Shown piece after piece: positions 1 through 11,200 of a stretch of 64,000 nucleotides of DNA. Source of the stretch: Isoperla grammatica (lineage: Eukaryota; Arthropoda; Insecta; Plecoptera; Perlodidae). Below the pieces are notes generated by a model. It worked only from the letters and a program-made list of their open reading frames with translations. It made no database searches and was not told the DNA's origin. Where the stretch lies: contig OX246741.1 of NCBI GenBank assembly GCA_945910005.1, forward strand, positions 6,571,788 to 6,635,787, in the 5' to 3' direction. Position 1 is the first letter of the stretch. Each line of letters opens with the position of its first letter. Position numbers and translations under genes: made by a program.

Positions 1-233
1 TGTCCGTCTCCAGCCTCAACAGCTGACACAGCTCGTCCAGGTTGTTGTTGTTGCCGTTGAGACCGTTGGCAATGGAGGTCGCCCGGTGGGGGGTGGGAGG
101 GGGCGGAGAGATGGCGGCAGACAACTGCGGCTTGGTCAGGAACGCGTTGCGAGGTAGCGTTGACGCGCGCGCACACGGGGAACCGTTTGTAGGCTCTGGG
201 CTGTGAGGGTGGCAGGCGGTCGGGTCGTTATAC
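1..233 (-). CDS. raskol: RasGAP exon 12 (partial, open at window edge)
   Basis: Acceptor CTGCCAG|GTATAAC; the first G completes Arg with exon 11 (IFRYNDP). It encodes [20 protein letters not shown], a Pro-rich stretch, an Asn run and [14 protein letters not shown] at the edge. It is low in order, as is the long C-terminal tail of the family. The frame stays open to base 1, so more exons lie to the left. Confidence 0.9.
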
Positions 234-3200
234 CTGGCAGGGAAGACATTCATTAGAACCAACGTTTATGTAGGGAATAGAAACACTCTCTAGTTGTATT
301 TAATATCCATTAGGATAGCATATGAATATTTTTAGATTTTCTTCAAAAAAATATGTAAAACCCAATTTCTGGCTGCCATGCCTTGCCAATAATATCTATG
401 ATTACTTTCAAATGGAGTCTGAAGTAGGGTACAATGTAGACGTTAAGGAAGATTTTGGTGCAAAACTCAACTGATGTTGGCATGCATGGTTTAGTTACCT
501 GAAGATGTTGGCATGCATGGTATAGCTACCTGAAGATGTTGGCATGCATGGTCTAGTTACCTGAAGATGTTGGCATGCATGGTCTAGTTACCTGAAGATG
601 TTGGCATGCATGGTCTAGTTACCTAAAGATGTTGGCATGCATGGTTTAGTTACCTGAAGATGTTGGCATGCATGGTGTGATGCGTGTGCGTGGGTGGGGC
701 GGGCGAGCTCTGCTGTCGCAACAGACCGGGCGGCTGCGTCTGCGCCAGGCGAACGCGATCAAGCGCCCTGTGCAGGCGCTCTATCTGCGGACAGCCCGGG
801 CGCACCTTGCAAGCGCTCTCCTGCAGCAGCGCGCCCAGCAGACTCAGCTGCTTCCCAAGGTCGATGTAGCCGTCAAACTCAAACGAGGGGGAGTCACGAC
901 TGACGCCACTCTGGAACATTACCACACGATACGTTATTAACACGCGCTTGTTATGCACCACTACTGAAGGCAGTCTTCTTACTATGTATAATAATAGTAC
1001 TACTCTATTGTGTTTGTTTATAGTTTGGATTTAGATTAAGAGGGTTCGGAAGTAGTTTTGACGTTTTTAGTCAACTAATTTCTCTTAAACAAATAATAGG
1101 ATTATTCTGAAAATGTACCTACTTGCAGAGGGATGTCATATCTACGCATGGTATTAAGTATATTTGTGACAAGGCTGCTCAAAAATAAAATACTCACGTT
1201 TGAATTATGCAAATAAATTACTTTCATCGAAAATGTACGGCGAAATAATAAGGCCAATCTCTTTCAAAATGGGTACATTGTTTTTGAATAGGTTGGTGAC
1301 AAATGTACTTAATACCATGCGTAGGCCTAGATATGACATCCCTCTACAAGTAGGTAAATATTTATAATTATTCAACTATTAGTTTAAAAGAGTAATTAGT
1401 TGACGGCCAATACATCTGTAAAACTCCTACTGCCGAACGCTCTTAAGCAAACCTGACTAAAACCTATATATTATTATGTATCATGTACATGTCAATTGGT
1501 GAACACATTACTCTACTCTCTATTCTACTCTGAGTATGAATAGGATCCACAGAGTAGTATTTAGGAGAATCTACACAATACACAAGTGGAAAAGAGTTAT
1601 GATACAATGGAAACTCTATTAGGTTATCAACTCATACTTGGAACAAGTACAGTTGCATGGAACATTGAAATACATATTATTTAAGTGATTCTCTATTGTC
1701 ATTGTTTAACAACATTCACTTACAAATATAAATTTGAAATAAAGCACAACCTTCATAAATGTAGATTTTAAAACGTCTCGTCAGCAAACCAGGGGAATAA
1801 ACGTCAATTAAAATAACATATGGTTCATTATTCTAATTTCACTTATAATACTACTTGAGCTAATTTCATTACAACAAAATTTAACTTTACATTGTACTGA
1901 AGAATCATATTATTTTATCATGTGCACAGTAACCGAAACATTAACGGAATGTTTTTGGGCACTCACCGAAATGAGCTGCAGGAAGGTTTTCATCGAAGAC
2001 GCTTCCCGTTCCAGGAAGTCGTTCATGAACTCCATGAAGTTCTCTTTGCCTTGGAACCGAGTGAAGTTTGCCAGCGTCTGCAACGTCTTCGCAACCAGAG
2101 TCAGATTGCGAGCTCCCTTCTCGTTCGGGTACTCTGAAAACAAAGAGACGATGTATTAGTATTAGCAGTTGATATCACGATGATGGAAGCTAAGTTCATG
2201 CAAACACATTACTTCCTTTCCTTACGAACATGTATTATACAGCACTTGTGTAAAGTTTTTCTGTACTTGTAGGTTATTTGTTAGCAACGTTTAAAGAAAA
2301 ATTTCCCAAACAATTGTTTATGTGTCTCTGTACTTGTTTACATGAAATACGGAAGTTTACTATGATTTTTAGATTAGAATCGACTGTCTTAATAAGGAAA
2401 TACTCAATTTCGATGACTTGGAACGAATTTTCATTGATAGAAACAAGCTGAAAGTTCTACATGTATTTATAAATGAATGACGTCATGTTCTGTTAACAGT
2501 ACGTCATTCATTTAAGATAATTAACACCTCAACTCGATACTCGACTCGAACCAAAGAAGTACTACTCGCACATCCCCACTCTTAACCCAATATTGTTCTG
2601 AAATATAGCACTTCTCAACTTATTTTCTGAAAACAGGTACATTCACAAAATGGAGTGATGTCAATAAGTATTGTGTATGTATGTAATTGTGTTGAGTGTT
2701 ACAGTAACCTCAAAACGTGGCATACATACATTACGCGCATCAGCTGGGTAGATAGACACGAGTAACGGACTCACCGTGTGTGATGTTGAAGAGGCTCGGA
2801 GACAAGATGGCGGGACAAAGGAACCGCAGAAAGATGGACGCCGAGATGAGATTGTTACTGATGTCCTCGCGACCCATGGCTGCCAGACGCTGACGGAACG
2901 TCGAGAAACATTCTCGCAGCTCACTGGAACAAGCGCATTGTCAGCATTCATTTCAAAGAATACAATCTATGTCAGAGGGTGTATACAACAACGATGAAAT
3001 CATTGTGTTATCAGTTGCACTATGACTGTGCAAACAACGAGGAATAAATAACTAGACATGAGTGTTTATACGTAGCTAATCGATTTATGTTATTATGCTT
3101 ACATGTATGTTAAATGGTTCCATTCAATCACTATGTTTCCTTGTGTATTCTCAGAAATATGTAATTATGTAATAGGCTTTTATTGGGATTTTGGGATTTT

Positions 3201-4084
3201 GGGGGGATTTTGGGATTTTTTTTTTTGGGATTTTGTAGGCTTCCTACTGTTTTTTCTTGTTTGTATCTAACTATTTATGTCTGTAAAATTACCATCAACA
3301 GTACGAATAAAAATACATCTGAATCTGAATCTGAATCTATGTAATGTACATGCTTTTCTACAGGAAGCAGGGGTGCTTGCAAGTAGCTAAGTACTCATTG
3401 GGGTCCATTTAATTTAATTTAATTTATTAGCCTTCCATCATAATTATACACTCATAGGCTCACTCACAAATTGTGGTAGAGCGAGTTTTGGAAATTGTCA
3501 TTATTACAAACTAAAATGACACTTGATACAATAATATAGTTTTTATATATACCCTTTTGTAATTATTATGTATAGGCCTACCGCCTACTCATAGTGAGAT
3601 AAGAAAAAAAAAAAAAAAAAAAAAAAAAATATTAGCAAACTCCGAACGGTATACTGTAATGTAGGGACCGAGAGACGCTACTCACATGGGGAAGGAGGTG
3701 TGCGAGGCGAGTATGCGGCCCCAGGCCAGCTCCACGGCCGCACGCAGGTTGTCTTGCTGGCGCAACAGAGCCCCAGGGTTGGCGACCTTGAGTGGGTCCA
3801 CCTCACAGTCCTGCCCCGAGCCCAGGACCATGCTCACGAGGTCGCCCAGGGTGTCCTGGAGGTAACGCTCCCCCACCAGCTTCAGGTACGCCTCCATCGC
3901 CTTAGTCGCCAGGGAGTTGCCCCGGAACGTCAGGCGCTCGTCATCTGAAACACAGATAGATATAGATGTATGAATATATGTATATGTATATTTGGCATAA
4001 AATGTTGTATGGGGCCAATTAATAAACTAATAACAAAACAAATAAATAAATAAATAAATAAATCAATAAATAAATAAATAGGCC

Positions 4085-4163
<79 letters not shown>

Positions 4164-5224
4164 ATACATACATACATACATACATACAAACATACATACA
4201 TACATACATACATAAATAAATTAATAAATAAATCAGTAAATAAATAAATAAATAAAAAACAAATAAATAAATAGGGCCTATATTGTACAGGTATTACTAT
4301 TACAGGTATTATTTTATTAGGTATTTTTGAGAGAAAGTGAACATTATTAATAATCTAATGATACATGCAATGAAATATTTAAAATATCGATCTTTGATTG
4401 GTTATCGCTCACTCGTCGATGGTGTTCGAAGCCTACAGGGTTGGTTTAGTCACTTTAAATTAAAGTCCCCCACTGCAAATCAGTTGAATTACTGAGTGGG
4501 TAGACTCTAAATGTGAATTTATTTTTATTTTATTTTTTATAGGTTAGGCCTATGTCTAATGCAAGGGGTTTTATAAACCTGCCTACTTGTATGTGCTATG
4601 AAGAAGGAAAATAAAAACATATTCTATTCTAGGTGTGATAAAAACATCTACTTCCCCTAATAAAACATGTTTTATTTTTATTTAGACTAACTTGGAGTAA
4701 CATAAAATTCAGATAGTGAGTATAGTACTTTATAAGTATCAAACATTAAGATTAGGTATGAATATTTCATCAAGAATGGGGAAATATTACAATATAATAA
4801 ATTATAATGTTTTACAGAGCTGTCGAGATACTTATTTGCTACGTACCTCAAAGTTTATCGATGGTTTATATGGATACAAAGACTTGTAAATGAAATGAAG
4901 GACTCACCTATCCTGTCGATGTCCATCATGACAATGTCGGCAAGGAATTGCTTGGCCATCCCTTCTCTCTGCATGACCAGGACCATGGAAGTAGCGATGT
5001 CTTCCTTGGCCTTCACCCCGATCACCGGCTCGAGTGCTTCACACAGAGTACGGTAATCCATCTTCAGGAACTGCAAGATGGAGAGCAACAACGTTAGTTT
5101 ATTGGTGTAAATCAAACTTATGGGCGGCTACATCTTTCTACTAGGGATGACGCTTTTGTATTTATTTTGTACTTTGTAAGGTCCTCCTTTGTAAATCAGT
5201 TTTTATAACTGAATAGGATAGACA

Positions 5225-5260
<36 letters not shown>

Positions 5261-8200
5261 AGTATATGATTATTCATATCTTTGTATCAGGGGTGTAGTT
5301 CTAGCTGTTTGCAACGGGACACGAAATCAGAAAATATAGTATCTATACAGTACCATGTAAGTTTCTCGTTAATTGATTATCATAAATACATGCCCACCGA
5401 TGAATACATTCAGTATTAAATGTAGAGAATAGCGTTAGTGCTTACTTCTACTCAAATGTTTGAAAAACTGATAAAACATTGGTGGAGGTGCCGGGTTCAG
5501 TTTTTTTTTTATTTTTATTATTATTCACACATTTCCCACAAAAAAAGTAAATCTATTTATTTTGACGAAGTATATATATGAAAGCAACTGCATACATAGA
5601 ATAAATTTAAAAAAAGCTTGACAAATTAAAGAAAAAAATAGCAAGTAAAAGAAAATGGTAATACTAATAGTAAGGAAAATAATAATCGTACCTGCAAAAA
5701 GTCATGGTAAACTTGCACGGGGAGGATGTCGACAGACTGGAAGCGACACTTGACCCTGAGGGCTGGAGGGTCCTTGATGACCCCCTTATCGGCCACCACG
5801 GGGTACCACTTCTCCATGAGGCTGCGGGAAGTAACCTCATGTACGGGGATACTGACAACACCTGTGAGACAAGACATTCACATGGGTTAGTAACTTGGGT
5901 TAACAATATACTCTTGTGCACTCACTCATTCACTCATTCATTCATTCATTAATTCATGAATTCATTCTTTCAATCATTCATTCATTCATTCACTCATTCA
6001 CTCATTCATTCACTGGTGATGGAACATTCATAGTAGTGACTTAAACAACATTGTACAGTTTATACTAGGGCTGTAGGAATAGGAATTTGATAATCGAATA
6101 TATGGCACATGTTAAATAGATTATCAAACAAATAATTTCGACATTTTTACCGTCGATCAACAATAGAATCGAAATTACCAATATTTAGGGTCAATCAAAA
6201 CAGCTCAAAAACAGCATTTTTTTGTTTGGGGTTTTAAATACAATGATATTATTGAAATTTCTACACTGTCCTACACTGTTTAAAAAAACAAAACAGCAAA
6301 TAATAAAATTGCTGTAACTAAATATGTTCCCATTAACATTTCTAAGTATTTCACAAAGTGAAACAAACGGTAAACAAAATCTTTGAGTTTGGTCTTACAC
6401 GACTTATCAAAGTTTATGTCTGCTATTTTATTTTCACCGCAGCAATCGCCAATCACAATCTTAGAAATCAAGTCATCCGACAGCTAAATTAAATATCTAA
6501 AGCTTCGTCTGTCACAAGAGGACATAAACTCACCGACGAGAACGTTCTTGTCCCTCTTCTTCTTCCGGTCTGCCTCCCGATAGAGGTTCACGTTGATGGT
6601 GTTGACCATGGGCAGGTTGTGGAAGTCAAAGTGTTCTCCCCAGAAGCAGAGCTCCCCCTTCTGTTTGGACGAGGTGCGCGCGTACAGCGTCTTGTCTAGA
6701 CACAGCTCGCAGAAGTAGCGCTTCTTGTTCGCGATGCCCTTCGCCTCGAGGATCCAGATCTTGAGGGAGTTGTCTGTGCGTCTCACGTGTTCTTGGTCCG
6801 GCTGCACTGACTTGCGCAGGCTGTGAACACAAGAGAAAAAAGTTTTATTTCTCTATTTAATACAATAAACGAGCAAAAATAGAAATTATATATATATATA
6901 TGTGTCATTGCCATTTTATTTTTATTTTTTTTGACAATTTTTTTGCCACACAAGAGCCATTTTACAAACATGTTTCATTACCTCTCGCGTACATTTTTTT
7001 CATATGAGAACATTTAAATAAGCTTGATTAGCGAAAAAAAGTTGTATTTCTCTGTTTAATACAATAAACGAGCAATAATAGAAATTAGACTTTTTTTGCT
7101 AGAATAGACCAACTGCTTGGGAAGTGGGAGGACCTCATTAAATGTAGCAAGTTGATAAAGAAGATGTATGTAGTATCCTTGATTAATATTATATATGTGG
7201 GTGAGTGTTCTCAATTTTATTTTTTAAATGATTTATCTCATGAAACAATAAATACAATAATGGAATATGTTAATTTAAAAAAATAATGGAAAAATCATAA
7301 AGTAGCAAGAAAAAATAAATACAGAACAGGAACAATAGACATCAATAAAACAACAAAAAATTATTAAATAAAACTTAAGAAAATATTTTGTTTTTAAATT
7401 ATGTAGGGGCCTACATGATTGTTGTAGCTTACCTGTGCACCCACTTGTCCCGCTCGTCAGCCGAGCGGCACGAGAAGTACCGAGGCGGGCCCGAAGCCAA
7501 GGTCACCTGGAAACAGTGTTCTCGCCCCAACACGGAGGGGTGAAGCGGTTTGATGTCTACGCCGCCCGTACCGAGGTCTAGTGTTTGCATCGCGGACTGT
7601 CCGGCCAGCAGCGACTCGTGGGAGCGACTTGTGCGCAGTCGCGGAGGGACAACCACGCTGAAACAATGGACACCATACGTATACGTTACTGACGGTAGTA
7701 AATTTTCTGATTCAAATCGGAATAATGAAAAAAAAAACTTATTGAAAACAAACAATGCCATAGAGTAGTACTGCAATGATGGGTGCACGAAAAGAAATGT
7801 ATTTCACGAAAACATGATAGTTTTCTGATTGAAATCGGAATAATGAAAAAAAAAATTAAAAAATTGATTGAAAACAAACAATGCCATAGAGTAGTACTGC
7901 AATGTTGGGTGAACGAAAAGAAATCGCGAGCTTGGAATGATAAGGTTCTATGTGACATATGCATGAAGCTGAGATAAGTAGCCTACAAAATAGGATTGTC
8001 AATATGTTCTTTATTTTTTGGCCGATCATAATCATTGTTATTACACCAATTGATACACATTATACACTTGATTATGTGCAATTTGAATTACACTTGAATT
8101 GTTAGCAAATGGAAGATAAGTTGTATTGAAATATTGAATAGAACTTTGTAACTTTAAAAAAGACATTGAACTGAATGTTACAAAGTCCTAAGGTATGATA

Positions 8201-11200
8201 GCACCTTGTTTCATAATAAATCATCGCACACATTTCAGTATGACAAGGTCCTAAGGTATGATAGAACCTTGTTGCATAATAAATCATCGCACACATTTCA
8301 GTATGACAAGGTCCTAAGGTATGATAGAACCTTGTTGCATAATAAATCCCCGCACACATTTCAGTATTACAAGGTCCTAGGTATGATAGCACCATTGTTA
8401 CATTTTAAAGTTCAGGTCACATTTTCAGTCTGACAAGATTGATGTCTTAATAATAATGTATTAGAAATAAGGCCCCGTTTGTATAATTATAAACGGTAGG
8501 CCTAAGCATCTGAATGCGTTTTTTTTTTCAAATAAATTATGAATGTTAAATTAGGCCTATACCATAAGATATAAAAAAAGGTAACCATCAATTGTACAAA
8601 CTGAAATCAGCATCAGATAAATCTTACTACAAAGATTCCTTCCGACATAGCGCTAGTACACGCTTAAAGCTTTTTATACTCTAGGAACTGTACCGTCCAC
8701 TTATTCACATGCAAAGAATGGTTCTGCTTATTTAAACCATGAAATACATAAAAGGTTAACGACTTTCCGAACTGAAATCGGTATTGGATAAATCTTATTA
8801 TAGAGGTTATTTCCGACATAGCGCTAGTCCACGCTTAAAGCTTTTTATGCTCTAGGAACTGTACCGTCCACATATTCACATGCGAGGAATGGTTCTGCTA
8901 ACATACAGTTTTTGGTGCTCGTTGCATTTTAAACTTCATATTATATAATATGCACAAGTTTAAACTTAACATTAACTTATGTAGTTTCAATGTCCAAAAG
9001 AGCATTGTAGTACTGCCTGTCATTTAATGGCATGAATCGCATCATGTATTTAATAGAGTTTATTTTCTCGATGGTTACTACACTCGATGCTTTAGCAATT
9101 TGTGGCTCGGTAAAGACCGATAACCTCGGAACGATTGCTTGATGCCCTTTTGAAACACGTCTTCTTTTGGCCGGATCATCGATTTTTATGTTTACTTCAT
9201 GGGTAAAGTCATCGGCATGGGACGTTTTATACTCCACAGTATTTAATGATTGTGAAAACCGAAGTGCAGAAACTTTAGTAAACGGGATAAGTTTATAGTT
9301 GAATAGTTTTGAACATGTTGCAAAGTCTTTAAAATCATTTTTCCTCATTTGAAGGACTACGTATGAGTTCCTCCTGTTCACTTTAAGCAGTACACGTACG
9401 AATCCAAGAGGTGAATAAAACTCTGCAAGCCGCATGGCTTTTTCTATTGCACTGTGTGCGTTATCCACCTCTTGGATGCAAGAGTGGCCCGGCTCCGAAT
9501 ATTTCATTGTTATTGTTTGTACCGTTGGATGATTTGTAAAAAAATACATCACAGCATATGAAAGCATACTATTCCGATTTTGTGGCACGCACGAATCACT
9601 CCACGTTATGAGTTCAGTCATGTCAGGGTGATCGATAAACACTCTATCCAAAATTTTTATAAAAGCACTGGCAATGTCATTGCCGGCTCGTCCAGTCAAT
9701 GCCTCAGTCCATAGGGCGCAGTAAACTTTTTTAGTTGTTGATAGATGGGCAGTGAGGTTATATAAGTTAAGTTTTTGTCTGTAAAAAAAATTGCTCACTT
9801 CAGCTCTTGGACACGTAACAACGTTCTCTAAATCGAAGCACAGGACTGGAATCTCCCCAGTTTTATCTCTAGCCCTCTCTTCCCTCATAGCGTTTTTCTT
9901 CAAAATGTGGTTTTGGTAAGCAACTTCTTTACCAGGCAGCAAAGTGATTTTTTCTCTTACCGATATCTTGTGTTCCTCGCATGTGTCGCAACGGTCACTT
10001 TTTGGGCTGTGAAACGATATGTTAAATTCCGTATTAAAAATGTATTGATACATACTTTTTTTCTGGTATGGAAGTGGAACGCTATCCTTCCTACATTTTT
10101 CTATGAACAAGTCGTACATTTTAGCAACATTAAGCCCAGCTTCGAGATACATCTTTGTGGTAGATGATCGGCAGTAATGAGACGCAACTGCTGGAAATGA
10201 CTTAATGTGCTCACGTATTAAGTCCTTATTGTCATCTGATACAGCACGTTTACTTGCGATGTTTTTGCCTCTAGCATCAGGTTTTGGGGTGCTTGTGTCA
10301 TTATCTTTGTTGTTATGTACATTATAAACAGGTTTGGCTGATATACCAAGAGTCCCAAGAAAAAACACTTTACATACTTGAATACGTTCATTTTTAACAT
10401 TAAAATGATATTGAAAGGTAAATGCTCTTCTGGATATGTGGCCCCGTGGCTGCTTTCGCTGCCTAGATGTTTGCAATCTGTTTGTAGTATTTAAAAGATA
10501 GTGGTGTTTCTCATTTTGAGTTAATGATAAGTATGCTTTCAATTGATTACTTCTTTCCTCCATAGATATGTGTTGGGAACAATTATATACGCACTTGTTT
10601 TCGCAGTCCTTTTTGTTTACTACAGTCTTGGCCATAACTTGTTTCCCACGCACGCTTGTATATGCTTCCCCAGCCTGGTGTTTTGTCTTTCGTAAATTGC
10701 ACAACCACGATTTTGGATCAGACTTCCTTTTTCTTACTCTCTTTGGCACTGGTATGCCAACCTCACCATTCTCTATTACGCCTATGCCCACATCTAGACC
10801 AACTTCTCCGGTCATAACTAATTCTTCTCCATTTTCTATCATGCCTAGATTTAAGTCCGCTTCTGGTGCCATGTCCACATCATTTTCTATTAGAATGCCT
10901 AGTTGGTCTAAGCCGACTTCTGCTTCCATTTCTATAATTTCGTCTCCATTTTCTATCATGCCTAGATCTAAGTCATTTTCTAGTTCCATGTCCAATTCCA
11001 CATGATTTTCTATTGGAATGCCTGGGTCTAAGCCGACTTCTGGTTCCATGTATAATTCCACTTCATTTTCTATTGGAATCCCTACTAATTGAGAAATTCC
11101 AACGTCAATGACTTGTATGGTGTTCCCCTCCATTTCACTGGTGACATCTAGGTCTACATCCTCTGGATCGAAAATTAATGTATCTGCATCAACGAACCCG

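Noticed and set aside
473..680. CRISPR-like regular repeat
   Set aside because: The 31-bp units are directly adjacent without spacers, and the genome is eukaryotic.
2661..2951. 96-codon minus-strand open frame at RasGAP exon 9
   Set aside because: Wrong frame. The true exon frame gives FLRFLCPAI and fits both neighbouring exon phases.
3930..4213. Hydrophobic Tyr/Leu/Phe-rich open frames
   Set aside because: They are AAAT/ACAT microsatellite read on the minus strand.
8102..8433. Open frames on both strands
   Set aside because: The 63-bp repeat is a multiple of three and keeps frames open by chance.
10568..11005. 145-codon plus-strand open frame
   Set aside because: It is antisense to the repeat-rich N-terminus of the transposase.
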